A DNA stretch of 64,000 nucleotides from assembly GCF_040546685.1 (NCBI RefSeq), contig NZ_JBEPOH010000001.1, positions 248,001 through 312,000 of the forward strand, written 5' to 3'. The notes beneath the pieces were generated by a model. The model saw nothing but the letters and a program-made list of their open reading frames with translations, was not told the DNA's origin and ran no database searches. This DNA is from Variovorax sp. OAS795. Lineage in GTDB: Bacteria; Pseudomonadota; Gammaproteobacteria; Burkholderiales; Burkholderiaceae_C. Of the stretch, positions 25,908 to 34,493 are shown piece by piece (positions within the stretch are counted from its first letter, which is position 1; each line of letters opens with the position of its first letter). The position numbers and the translations under genes were made by a program.

Positions 25908-27296
25908 TCACGTAGTGCATGTCGATGAAGATCCAGCGGCCGCTTGCAGCGCTGCGCGCACTTCGTGCCGCTGGACCAGTTTTTCTCGCGCCTTGCCGGA
26001 GTGCGCCCCCGCCTGCTTCTCGAACGCGTCCAGCCGGGACCACGCCCGGAAGTCCATGAAGTCGACGCCGCGGTCTCGCAGCAGGTCGGCAATGTCGTCG
26101 TCGGCCGCCGGCGCACCCAGCGCGCCGGCCTGAAGGTCCGCCAACAAGGTCGCAACGGTTTCCACGCTGTCGTTGCGGTTGGTGCCGATGACACCCGTCG
26201 GACCGCGTTTGATCCAACCGGTGCAATAGAGGCCCGGATGCGGCACGCCTGCTTCGTCGACGACCCTGCCGGCGACGTGGCGCACGGTCGATGCACGCGC
26301 GTCGAAAGGAATGCCGGCCGGTGCAACGCCCCGGTAGCCAACGCTCGCAAACACGGCATGGCAGGGCACGTGGAGAAACTCGCCGGTGCCGCGCGACGCC
26401 TGCTGGAAAGCGGATCCGGTCAAGGCCGTGCGTTCGAGCACCAGCGCGTCGACCTCGTCGGTCCCTTCCAGCCTCGCAGGTGCCAGGCAGAACCTGAACT
26501 CGACGCAACGCTCGTTGGCAGATGCGGCATCGCTGGCCGTGTCGGCGAACTTGCGCAACAGTGCCACGTTCCTGCGCGCCTCATCCGCAGCCGGGCTCTC
26601 CAGCTCGAACCGGGTGGCTTCGTTGATGGCCATCTCGTCGGCCCGTGCCAGCGCGGTCACGCCCGCCAGCTGCTCGAATTCGGCCAGCTCCTTGTTGGTG
26701 AACCTGGCCTGCGCCGGTCCGCGCCTTCCGACCACGCAGACCTTGCGCACCTTGCTGTTGCGAAGCGCTTCCAGCGCGTGGCTGGCAATCTCGGTGCAAG
26801 CCAGCTCGTCGACCGGCTTGAGCAGGATGCGTGCGACGTCGAGTGCCACGTTCCCGTGGCCGACCACCACCGCCGTCTCGCCCGACAAGTCGAACCGAAG
26901 GTGGCGGAAATCGGGATGGCCGTTGTACCAGGCGACGAAGTCCGCTGCGTTGTAGCTGCCCGGCTTGCCGTCCCCGGGGACGCCGAGCCTCTTGCTGGCC
27001 TGGGCGCCGGTCGCGAGCACGACCGCGTGGTAGCGCCGCGTGAGGTCCTCGAGATGGATGTCGCGCCCCAGTTCCACCTGGCCGAACCATCGCAGGCCCG
27101 GCTTGGCCGCGACCATGTCGAAGACCTTGGTCACCGCCTTGAGCTTCTCGTGGTCGGGCGCCACGCCATAGCGCACGAGGCCATAGGGCGCGTGCAGGCG
27201 TTCGAACATGTCGATGGCCACGCCGGGTACCTTCTTCTGCATGGCTTCGGCAGCGTAGAAGCCTGAAGGTCCGCTACCGATGATGGCGATTCGCAT
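25908..27296 (-). CDS. Ferredoxin--NADP+ reductase, adrenodoxin-reductase type
   Basis: This 462-residue flavoprotein starts MRIAIIGSGPSGFYAAEAMQ (FAD loop). It has RYGVAPDHEKLKAV, the NADP-binding GHGNVALDVARIL and the C-terminal GWIKRGPTGVIGTNR, all typical of adrenodoxin/FprA-like reductases. It would pass NADPH electrons to the adjacent ferredoxin and so to the P450. ATG 27296 is supported by GGGA nine bases upstream; an ATG at 27305 is possible. It lies 28 bases after the ferredoxin gene. Confidence 0.9.
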   Translation of the reverse strand: MRIAIIGSGPSGFYAAEAMQKKVPGVAIDMFERLHAPYGLVRYGVAPDHEKLKAVTKVFDMVAAKPGLRWFGQVELGRDIHLEDLTRRYHAVVLATGAQASKRLGVPGDGKPGSYNAADFVAWYNGHPDFRHLRFDLSGETAVVVGHGNVALDVARILLKPVDELACTEIASHALEALRNSKVRKVCVVGRRGPAQARFTNKELAEFEQLAGVTALARADEMAINEATRFELESPAADEARRNVALLRKFADTASDAASANERCVEFRFCLAPARLEGTDEVDALVLERTALTGSAFQQASRGTGEFLHVPCHAVFASVGYRGVAPAGIPFDARASTVRHVAGRVVDEAGVPHPGLYCTGWIKRGPTGVIGTNRNDSVETVATLLADLQAGALGAPAADDDIADLLRDRGVDFMDFRAWSRLDAFEKQAGAHSGKAREKLVQRHEVRAALQAAAGSSSTCTT

Positions 27297-27324
27297 GGCG
27301 TTCATTCCCGCGTGCAATGGCTGC

Positions 27325-27636
27325 TCAACTGCCGTAGCCCAGGGCCTGCTGCCGGCTGAGTGCCGTCGGCAGGGGCTCGAGCTTTTCGGAAATGTTCGGC
27401 AGGCCCGCGGCGCGCTCGGCGTTCACGCCTTTCCAATGCTCGAACTCTGCCGGCAGGTCGCGTGCTTCGTAGATGGCGTGGACCGGGCAGACCGGGATGC
27501 AGGCGCCGCAATCGATGCATTCCACCGGGTTCACGTAGACCATGGTGCCGTCGGTATGGAAGCAGGCCACGGGGCAGACGGTCACGCAGTCGGTGAACCG
27601 GCACCCATCGCACTTCTCCGTGACGATGACTGTCAT
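27325..27636 (-). CDS. 7Fe ferredoxin ([3Fe-4S][4Fe-4S])
   Basis: This 103-residue ferredoxin has cysteines at 9, 12, 17, 21, 25, 40, 43, 46 and 50. From memory this is the same spacing as Azotobacter FdI-type 7Fe ferredoxins. The second cluster motif is CIDCGACIPVCP. The C-terminal half is an FdxA-like extension (EFEHWKGVNAERAAGLP). The start at 27636 matches FdxA proteins, MTVIVTEKC. It is sandwiched between the reductase and rubredoxin genes and is the likely electron donor to the P450. Confidence 0.92.
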   Translation of the reverse strand: MTVIVTEKCDGCRFTDCVTVCPVACFHTDGTMVYVNPVECIDCGACIPVCPVHAIYEARDLPAEFEHWKGVNAERAAGLPNISEKLEPLPTALSRQQALGYGS

Positions 27637-27638
27637 GG

Positions 27639-27809
27639 TCAGAACTCCACCACGTTGAAATCCGACTTCTTGTCGCCGCAATGCGGACAACGCCAGTCGT
27701 CGGGAATGTTTTCCCAGCGCGTTCCCGCGGCGATGCCTTCTTCGGGCAAGCCATCGTTCTCGTGGTACACCCAGCCGCAGCTCAAACAGATATAGCTCTT
27801 GAAGTCCAT
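27639..27809 (-). CDS. Rubredoxin
   Basis: This 56-residue protein has the two rubredoxin knuckles, YICLSCGWVY (Cys 8 and 11) and CPHCGDKKSDF (Cys 41 and 44), which bind one iron. It is normal length. It lies 2 bases before the ferredoxin start and 28 bases after the esterase stop. Rubredoxins usually serve alkane hydroxylases or oxygen-detoxifying oxidoreductases. Pairing one with a P450, a ferredoxin and a reductase is less common, so its acceptor here is unclear. Confidence 0.93.
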   Translation of the reverse strand: MDFKSYICLSCGWVYHENDGLPEEGIAAGTRWENIPDDWRCPHCGDKKSDFNVVEF

Positions 27810-27837
27810 GTTCTTTCCAGTCAGGGGATGTGGTCGA

Positions 27838-28776
27838 TCAGCGAAGGCAGCGGCGCATGAACCGCGCAGCATTCGCCAGGGCTTCGTCGGCTTCGGGCAG
27901 CTGCCCGGCAAAGATGGGCCAGACGTGCGGCATGTCTTTCCAGACTTCGAGTTCGACATCGACGCCGAGCTTGTCCAGCCTGTTCGCGAGCACCGCAGCG
28001 TCGTCGTGCCACATCTCGGTGCTGCCGCAGGCGATGAAGCAGGCCGGCATGCCGCCGAGATCCGCGCCCAGGGGCGAGGCGAGTGGATGGGCCCAGCTCT
28101 CCTGTCCCATGTACTGCGCGACCCATGTGTCGACGATGTTGGGGTGCACGAACTCATCGCGCTGCGCATTCGTGCGGAATGACGGCAGCGACGAGGTCAG
28201 GTCGAGCCATGGCGAAAACGCGACGATGCCGCGCGGCGCGGGCAATCCGGCTTGCCGCGCCCTGAGCACGGCGCCGAGCGCGAGGTTGACGCCGCAAGAA
28301 TCGCCGCCGATGAACAGGCGCGCCGGATCGGCTTTCTCCACCTCGACGAGGTACTTGTACGCAGCCAGCACGTCGTCCGCCGCGGCCGGAAACCTGTGCT
28401 CCGGGGCCAGGCGGTAGTCGGGCACGAACACCCTGGCGTTGGCGTCACGTGCCAATGGCACCGAGAGGGTGCGGGCCGTTTGCGGACTTCCGAGGCAATA
28501 GGCGCCGCCGTGGATGAACAGCAGGTTGCAGTCGGACGTCGTCCCCGCGATGCCGACCACCTCGGCCGGCACGCCGTTCATGTCGACCGAGCCGAAGACG
28601 TCGCCGTCACGCCGCACGTGCTGGCTGTAGCCCTCTTCCATCATCCCGGCGATGGCCAGCCTGCGTTCCTGGACCGACACCGCGTCGGGCTGCTCGCAGC
28701 TCGCCCGAAAGCCGCGCGTGTTCTCACGCACTGCGAGCGACTGCGCACTCGATCGTTCGATGCTCGTGTATTTCAC
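27838..28776 (-). CDS. Alpha/beta hydrolase, hormone-sensitive lipase (HSL) family esterase
   Basis: This 312-residue esterase has the HSL oxyanion motif HGGAYCLG at 89-96, DYRLAPEHRFP at 120-130 and nucleophile Ser160 in GGDSCGVNLA. The histidine of the triad is probably in DMPHVWPIF near the end. It should hydrolyse a carboxylic ester or lactone in the cytoplasm. It begins 3 bases after the P450 stop, so the P450 and esterase are tightly coupled. This hints that the P450 substrate or product is an ester, lactone or acylated compound. Confidence 0.9.
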   Translation of the reverse strand: MKYTSIERSSAQSLAVRENTRGFRASCEQPDAVSVQERRLAIAGMMEEGYSQHVRRDGDVFGSVDMNGVPAEVVGIAGTTSDCNLLFIHGGAYCLGSPQTARTLSVPLARDANARVFVPDYRLAPEHRFPAAADDVLAAYKYLVEVEKADPARLFIGGDSCGVNLALGAVLRARQAGLPAPRGIVAFSPWLDLTSSLPSFRTNAQRDEFVHPNIVDTWVAQYMGQESWAHPLASPLGADLGGMPACFIACGSTEMWHDDAAVLANRLDKLGVDVELEVWKDMPHVWPIFAGQLPEADEALANAARFMRRCLR

Positions 28777-28779
28777 GGC

Positions 28780-29997
28780 TCAGGCCCTCGCCGCATCCGT
28801 CTCGATCAGCACGGGCACGGAATCGAATCCGTGCTCGTTGCCCGTGCCTCCGAGGTGGGGCTTCACGGGACGATCGGCGTCCAGCTGGATGGACGCGATG
28901 GTCTCGAAAAAGTGCGTCATGGCCTTGGACAACTCGCGCCGGGCGAGGACGGCGCCGATGCAGGTGTGGACCCCCCGGCTGAACGACAGGTGCTCGCTCA
29001 CGTTCGGCCGGTCGATGTTGAACGCCTCGGGGTTCTCGAAGACGTCTTCGTCCATGTTCCCGCTGCCGGTGCACAGCTTCACGATGGAGCCCTTGGGAAT
29101 CGTCACGCCGCGGATCGTGATGTCTTCGGCCGCGATGCGGGGGTTCGACTGCAGCACGGGCCGGTAGCGCAGGGTCTCGTCGATGAAGGCGGGGATGCGC
29201 GAGCGATCGTCCTTGATGCGCCTGAACAACGCCGGGTCCTGCGCCAGGATGCCGATGGCGCTGCTGAGGGTGAAGGTGGTCGTTTCATGTCCGCCGGTGA
29301 ACAGCATGTTCATGAAGTCGGCCACGTTGCGCACGGACAATTTGCCGCCCTCTGCCGCGTTCTGCGCGAGCAGCGAGCCGATGTTGTCTTCCGGATGCGC
29401 GATGTAGTCGCGCACCACGCCCTCGAGGAACGCGACGAGATCCGCCTGGCCCTTGTGGTCTTCCGGCTTGCCTGGCAGGCCGAAGGCCTGGCCCATGGCC
29501 CTGAGCGAGCAGCCGATCCAGTAGTCGATCTGCTGCGGATCGATCTTGATCCCGAGCATGTGGTTGACCACCGCCGCCGGGAACAGCTGGCAATAGGTGG
29601 CCGCGTCGCCGCCGCGGCCGTCCAGCAGGTACTGGAAGCTCTCGCGGTTGATGCGGTCGATGGCGGCATCGATCAGGTCGATGCCCTTCTTGGACAGGTG
29701 CGACTGCACGCTGCTGCGGATCGTGGTGTGCTCGGGCGGATCCTTGAACATCAGCCAGCCGACCGTGTCGGTGACCGCGGCGGAGAACCGCTTGTGATCC
29801 AGGGCCGCCGCCTTGATGTCCTCGTACTTCGTGATCATGTAGACCACGTTTCCATTGGGCAGGTCCACACGGTGGACGGGGTCGTTCTCTCGGCACCAGC
29901 GATAGTGTTCGTACGGGAAGACCTGGTAGGTCTGCGTGCCGAAGTCCCAGGCCAGGTCGTCGTGGGCCACTTTGCGTGTTCGGGCGTGATAGGTCAT
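28780..29997 (-). CDS. Cytochrome P450
   Basis: This is a 405-residue soluble bacterial P450. The I-helix oxygen motif is TGGHETT near 234-240, the K-helix motif is ETLR at 274-277, and the heme-ligand loop is FSRGVHTCIG with Cys346. All required residues are present. The heme loop has FSRG-H in place of the commoner FGxGxHxC. It would insert oxygen using electrons from the ferredoxin and reductase encoded six kilobases or less downstream. It is probably the entry step of the pathway (hydroxylation or O/N-dealkylation); the substrate is unknown. Confidence 0.93.
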   Translation of the reverse strand: MTYHARTRKVAHDDLAWDFGTQTYQVFPYEHYRWCRENDPVHRVDLPNGNVVYMITKYEDIKAAALDHKRFSAAVTDTVGWLMFKDPPEHTTIRSSVQSHLSKKGIDLIDAAIDRINRESFQYLLDGRGGDAATYCQLFPAAVVNHMLGIKIDPQQIDYWIGCSLRAMGQAFGLPGKPEDHKGQADLVAFLEGVVRDYIAHPEDNIGSLLAQNAAEGGKLSVRNVADFMNMLFTGGHETTTFTLSSAIGILAQDPALFRRIKDDRSRIPAFIDETLRYRPVLQSNPRIAAEDITIRGVTIPKGSIVKLCTGSGNMDEDVFENPEAFNIDRPNVSEHLSFSRGVHTCIGAVLARRELSKAMTHFFETIASIQLDADRPVKPHLGGTGNEHGFDSVPVLIETDAARA

Positions 29998-30051
29998 TTG
30001 CGTTTCACCTTCTTTGACGCACCAACGGGTGCGATGGTCTCTTCCGGGGGT

Positions 30052-31200
30052 TCACTGCTCGGGGGGTGCCAGCAGTCCGGCGTCGTCGACGACCCCGAAG
30101 CGTTGCCACTTGCCGTTGCGCACGATCGACAGCGGAAAATTCTTTCTGACTTCGCGCAGCTTGTTGAAGCTGACTCGGCCCATGACGGTCATGACGTCCG
30201 TGGTTTCCAGTGCGGCGCGGATCCTTGCCGGCTCGTCCGACTTCGCATTGCGCAACGCCGCCAACAGCACGGTTGTCGCCGCATGCGTCGTCGCGGCCAC
30301 CGCCGCTGCGGGCGTTCCCGTCGCCGCCTTGAAGCGGCCGAGGAAATCCACGACCGCCGGGTCCTGCGAACCCCAGTCGATGACGTTGGTGATCACCGTG
30401 CCTTCGGCGGCCGGGCCGGCGATGTCGATGTACTGCTGCGGACTGAGCGATTCCGCCCCCAGGATGTCGGCCGACACGCCGGCGCTGCGCAGTTGCGCCA
30501 CCAGCGGCCCGCCCGTGAAATAGAACCCGGTGACATAGATCGCCTGCGGGTTGTCCGCCTTGATGGATGCGATCAAGGGCCCGAACTGGCGGTCGGTCGG
30601 CGCGTACTCGTATTCCTTCACGACCTCCAGCCCGAAGCGCGGGGCCGCCTCCTTGAAGCCCGCAACCAGCGCCTTGCCGAAATCGGTCTTCATGGTCAGC
30701 AGCACGACGCGCTTCTTGTGCAGCAATTCGCCCATCGCCTTGGCGGCGGCGCGGCCCTGCACTTCGCCCACGCTGGTGACGCGGAACATGTAGTCGCCGC
30801 CCCGCGTGATCTCGGGTGCCGACGACACGGCGACCACATAGGGCAGCTGCGCCTTCTGGAACACCGGCGCGGCGGCGCGCGCCGGCGCGGAGTACGCGGC
30901 CGAGATCACCGCGCGCACGCCCTCGCCGATCAGGCGGTTGGCAACCTGCGCGGCGTGCTCGGGCTTGCCCTGGTCGTCCTCGACGACCAGGACGAGCTTC
31001 CTGCCGCCGATGCCGCCTTGCGCGTTGCTCTGCTCGATCGCCACGCGGGCCGCGGCAAGGGCGGCATTGCCGTCGGCGGCGGCGGGACCCGTGAGGCCGG
31101 CGTGGAAGCCGATCTTGATGGGGGCTTGCGCCCAGGCACCGGAAACCAGGGTGGCGGCAAGCACCAGGCCGGCGGCCCAGCGCGGCGACGGATTCGACAT
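30052..31200 (-). CDS. Liv-type ABC transporter substrate-binding protein
   Basis: This 382-residue type I periplasmic binding protein has a signal peptide ending near SGAWAQA, then IKIGFHAGLTGPAAADGNAA. AAGG-AG lies 8 bases before the ATG at 31200. It is first in the long minus-strand run and shares a 235-base divergent spacer with a LysR gene. It is the natural receptor for the livHMGF transporter encoded 7 kb downstream and should bind the growth substrate. Confidence 0.92.
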   Translation of the reverse strand: MSNPSPRWAAGLVLAATLVSGAWAQAPIKIGFHAGLTGPAAADGNAALAAARVAIEQSNAQGGIGGRKLVLVVEDDQGKPEHAAQVANRLIGEGVRAVISAAYSAPARAAAPVFQKAQLPYVVAVSSAPEITRGGDYMFRVTSVGEVQGRAAAKAMGELLHKKRVVLLTMKTDFGKALVAGFKEAAPRFGLEVVKEYEYAPTDRQFGPLIASIKADNPQAIYVTGFYFTGGPLVAQLRSAGVSADILGAESLSPQQYIDIAGPAAEGTVITNVIDWGSQDPAVVDFLGRFKAATGTPAAAVAATTHAATTVLLAALRNAKSDEPARIRAALETTDVMTVMGRVSFNKLREVRKNFPLSIVRNGKWQRFGVVDDAGLLAPPEQ

Positions 31201-31316
31201 GTTTTCGTGCTCCTTCAGAACGTGGGTCGGGTCAGCGATCTGTGTACTTTTTGGGGCCTTTTGCGATCCCCGGGAGCCGAATGATGGGCGTGCGAAGTCG
31301 TCGTGACAATTAGAAA

Positions 31317-31344
31317 AACAAGGGGTCGATATACCCGTTTTGTT
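31317..31344. promoter_or_regulatory. Imperfect dyad in the LysR / catabolic-run spacer
   Basis: AACAA at 31317-31321 and GGGT at 31323-31326 are mirrored by ACCC at 31333-31336 and TTGTT at 31340-31344 around a CGATAT centre. The outer arms are offset by two bases. The element lies between the divergent receptor gene and the LysR gene and is the best candidate operator there. Confidence 0.45.
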
Positions 31345-31435
31345 AAAACGCGAACCTCGGAGCCAAGCTCCTCTTCCTTGCTGCGATGATTCGCGTCTTG
31401 CCGCTTTCGCGGGAATGCATATCAGGAGACAACCG

Positions 31436-32383
31436 ATGGCCAAGCTGGATTGGTACATCCGCGCCGGATTGAAGCTGCGCCACCTGCAGGTGCTCGTGGC
31501 CCTCGACGACCTTCGCCACCAGGGCAAGGTGGCCACCGCCATGAACGTGACGCAGCCGGCGCTGTCCCGCACGCTGTCGGATCTGCAGGCCGCCATGGGC
31601 CATGTGCTGTTCGAACGCACCGGCCGAGGACTGCGGCCGACGCCCTACGGCGAATGCCTGATCCGGCACGCCCGCAAGGTCCTGCAGGACCTGTCCGAGG
31701 CCGGCGAAGAACTGCATGCGCTGGCGACGGGAACGTCCCGCAAGATCCGCGTCGGCGTGCTGCCGGCGTCCGCCGGCTGGTTGCTCCCCAAGGCGTTGAT
31801 GCTGTTCAAGCATGCCTCTCCCAAGTCGTCGATCATGGTCCGCGAGGCCACCATGGACGTGCTGCTGGGAGAACTGCGGCTCGGGCACCTCGATCTCATC
31901 GTCGGCACCTTGCCGTCCCAGCTGGCGGCAACGAACCTGGAGGAGAAGGCCCTCTTCGAGGATGCGACCATGCTGGTTGCGCGCAACGGCCACCCGCTGG
32001 CGCGCGGCGATTGCAGACCGACCTGGCGCCAACTGGTGGAGTGTCCGTGGGTGTTGCCGCCCCATGACTCGCTGCTGCGCCAGCCCCTGCTCACGGCGTT
32101 TGAGGTGAACGGCGTGGAACCCCCCATCAGTTTCATCGAGACGCTGTCGCTGAACGTCACGCTCGCCTACCTGCAGGGCAGCGACGCGATCGCGACGTTG
32201 CCCGCTTCGCTCGTGCACAAGTACGCGGAACTGGGCACGCTGGCCCCGCTGCGCACGGAGATGCCGCGCCTGGTCCGCCCGGTGGGACTGCTGTGGTTGC
32301 GCGGACACTCGCCGTACGCCGGGGATCCCACTTTCGCCGAGTGCCTGGAGCAAGCGGCGCAAGAACTGTTCATCGGAACGTGA
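31436..32383 (+). CDS. LysR-family regulator (GbpR-like), likely regulator of the catabolic run
   Basis: This 315-residue LysR protein has its helix-turn-helix slightly further in than usual (LKLRHLQVLVALDDLRHQGK, then MNVTQPALSRTLSDLQAAMG), as in the GbpR/CbbR-like subgroup that responds to sugars or aromatic acids. ATG 31436 follows AGGAG at 31424-31428; a longer start at 31340 would add an improbable 32 residues. It is divergent from the receptor that heads the 18-kb catabolic run, so it most likely controls it. Confidence 0.9.
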   Translation: MAKLDWYIRAGLKLRHLQVLVALDDLRHQGKVATAMNVTQPALSRTLSDLQAAMGHVLFERTGRGLRPTPYGECLIRHARKVLQDLSEAGEELHALATGTSRKIRVGVLPASAGWLLPKALMLFKHASPKSSIMVREATMDVLLGELRLGHLDLIVGTLPSQLAATNLEEKALFEDATMLVARNGHPLARGDCRPTWRQLVECPWVLPPHDSLLRQPLLTAFEVNGVEPPISFIETLSLNVTLAYLQGSDAIATLPASLVHKYAELGTLAPLRTEMPRLVRPVGLLWLRGHSPYAGDPTFAECLEQAAQELFIGT

Positions 32384-32496
32384 GCCGCTGAGCTCTCGAG
32401 CTGACGCCACGGCAGGGGGTAAGCCCCCGTGCGAGATATTGTTCTCGTTTGATACGATTTCCCCGAACGGCCCGCTTCCAGGCCGTTGGAGACAAG

Positions 32497-33522
32497 ATGG
32501 CTTCGAGCATTTCAACGGACGGCAGAGGCTTGGCCCTGTACCGCGCCATGGTGCGCATCCGCGCCTTCGAGAACGCCGCGGAAGCGGCGAGCCAGGGTGG
32601 CGTGAGCGCGTATGGCCAGCAGGCCGCCGGCTCCGCCAAGGTGCGTGGGCCGCTGCACCTTTCCACCGGGCAGGAGGCGGTGCCGGCCGGCGTGTGCGCG
32701 CACCTGCGAACCAGCGACTACCTCACCTCCACGCACCGCGGCCACGGCCATACGCTGGCCAAGGGCGCGGACCTCGTGCGCATGATGTGCGAGCTGTTCG
32801 GCAAGGCCACGGGCTTCAACGGCGGCAAGGGCGGCTCGATGCACATCGCCGATTTTTCGGTCGGCATGCTGGGCGCCAACGGCGTGGTCGCTGCAGGCCT
32901 GCCGATTGCCGTGGGCGCGGCGCATGCGCAGAAGATCCTGCAGAAGAAAGGCGACATCACGGTCTGCTTCTTCGGCGACGGCGCGATCAACCGCGGCCCC
33001 TTTCTCGAGGCGCTGAACTGGGCGCGCGTGTACGGCCTGCCGGTGCTCTTCGTCTGCGAGGACAACCGCTGGAGCGCCACCACCGCGAGCGGCCCGATGA
33101 CGGCCGGCGACGGCGCATCGGCACGCGCCGGCGCGATGGACATCGCAGCCACGCAGGTCGATGGCAACGACGTGTTCGCGGTGCACGAGAGCGCCGCCCG
33201 GCTGGTCGCCGAGGTGCGCGGCGGCGGCGGCCCGCGCCTGTTGCATGCGCTGACCTACCGCGTGAAGGGGCATGTGTCGGTCGACCTTGCGGCCTATCGC
33301 GATCCCGCCGAACTCGCCGCCGCGCTCGAGACGGATCCGATCGCGCGGGCGCGCGGTGCGCTTCTTGCACAGGGCCTGGACGCGGCCACACTCGATGACA
33401 TCGAGAACGCGGCGCGCGACGAGGTCGATGCCGCCCTTGCAGTGGCAGACGCGGCGCCCTGGCCCGAGCCCGGCGACGCCTTCACCGACGTGCAGACCAC
33501 TGGAGCAGGCCAATGGCTCTGA
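32497..33522 (+). CDS. Thiamine-diphosphate dehydrogenase E1 component, alpha subunit
   Basis: This 341-residue E1 alpha subunit is of the acetoin / pyruvate / branched-chain 2-oxoacid dehydrogenase type. It has HLSTGQEAVPAGV, HRGHGHTLAKG, GGKGGSMHIADF and the thiamine-binding motif FFGDGAINRG followed by EDNRWSA. It decarboxylates a 2-oxoacid or acetoin onto ThDP. The ATG at 32497 follows TTGGAGAC; an earlier ATG at 32449 lacks this. It overlaps the beta subunit by 10 bases. No E2 or E3 gene is present. Confidence 0.92.
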   Translation: MASSISTDGRGLALYRAMVRIRAFENAAEAASQGGVSAYGQQAAGSAKVRGPLHLSTGQEAVPAGVCAHLRTSDYLTSTHRGHGHTLAKGADLVRMMCELFGKATGFNGGKGGSMHIADFSVGMLGANGVVAAGLPIAVGAAHAQKILQKKGDITVCFFGDGAINRGPFLEALNWARVYGLPVLFVCEDNRWSATTASGPMTAGDGASARAGAMDIAATQVDGNDVFAVHESAARLVAEVRGGGGPRLLHALTYRVKGHVSVDLAAYRDPAELAAALETDPIARARGALLAQGLDAATLDDIENAARDEVDAALAVADAAPWPEPGDAFTDVQTTGAGQWL

Positions 33523-34481
33523 CCATGAAAGAACTCAGCTATTCCGAGGCGGCCGTGCTCGCCGTCGAGCGCGAGATGCAAGCCGACGCGCGCGTGGTGG
33601 TGCTGGGCGAGGACGTGGGCCGCGGCGGCATCTTCGGCCAGTACAAGGGCCTGCAGCAGGCCTTCGGCGCCGATCGCGTGATCGACACGCCGATCAGCGA
33701 GGCCGCGATCATGGGCGCCGGCGTGGGCATGGCGCTCGCGGGCCTCAGGCCGGTGGTGGAGATGCGCGTGGTCGACTTCGCGCTCTGCGGCATGGACGAA
33801 CTGGTGAACCAGGCGGCCAAGAACCGCTTCATGTTCGGCGGCCAGGGCCGCGTGCCGCTGGTGGCGCGCATGCCGGGCGGCATCTGGGACGCTTCGGCCG
33901 CACAGCATTCGCAATCGCTCGAAGCGTGGTTCGCGCACCTGCCGGGCGTGGTGGTGGTGAGCCCCGCGACGCCGCAGGACAACTACAGCCTCTTGCGCGC
34001 GGCGCTGCAATGCGGCGACCCGGTGGTCTACATCGAGCACAAGACGCTCTGGGGATTTCGCGGCGAGGTGGACGAAGACCTGGCTGTGCCGCTCGGCAAG
34101 GCACGTCGCGTGCGCGAAGGCAACGCGCTCACGCTCGTGAGCTGGAGCCGGCAGATGCAGGCGTGTGCCACGGCCTGCGACACGCTCGCGGCCGAAGGCA
34201 TCGCGGTCGACCTGATCGACCTGCGCACGCTCTGGCCGTGGGACCGCGAGACGGTGCTCGCATCGTGTGCGCGCACGCAGCGCCTGCTGGTGGTGCACGA
34301 GGCGGTGCAGGTGGCGGGCTTCGGCGCCGAGATCGCGGCCAGCGCCGCCGAGGCCACGGGCTGCCGCGTGGCGCGGCTCGGCGCGCCGCGCATCCCGGTC
34401 GGCTATGCGCCGGTGCTGGAGGCGCAATCTCGCGTGGGCACCGACGCCATCGCGGCGGCTGCGAGAAGACTGCTGGGCTGA
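33513..34481 (+). CDS. Thiamine-diphosphate dehydrogenase E1 component, beta subunit
   Basis: This 322-residue E1 beta subunit has VLGEDVGRGGIFGQYKGLQ, DTPISEAAIMGAGVGMALAG, and LIDLRTLWPWDRETV near the C-terminal domain. With the alpha subunit it forms the alpha2beta2 heterotetramer. The start overlaps the alpha stop by 10 bases. Without E2/E3 alongside, the pair must borrow a lipoyl carrier from another locus or use another acceptor, as some acetoin-cleaving systems might. A MarR gene follows 12 bases later. Confidence 0.92.
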   Translation: MALTMKELSYSEAAVLAVEREMQADARVVVLGEDVGRGGIFGQYKGLQQAFGADRVIDTPISEAAIMGAGVGMALAGLRPVVEMRVVDFALCGMDELVNQAAKNRFMFGGQGRVPLVARMPGGIWDASAAQHSQSLEAWFAHLPGVVVVSPATPQDNYSLLRAALQCGDPVVYIEHKTLWGFRGEVDEDLAVPLGKARRVREGNALTLVSWSRQMQACATACDTLAAEGIAVDLIDLRTLWPWDRETVLASCARTQRLLVVHEAVQVAGFGAEIAASAAEATGCRVARLGAPRIPVGYAPVLEAQSRVGTDAIAAAARRLLG

Positions 34482-34493
34482 ACCGCCCGCGCC

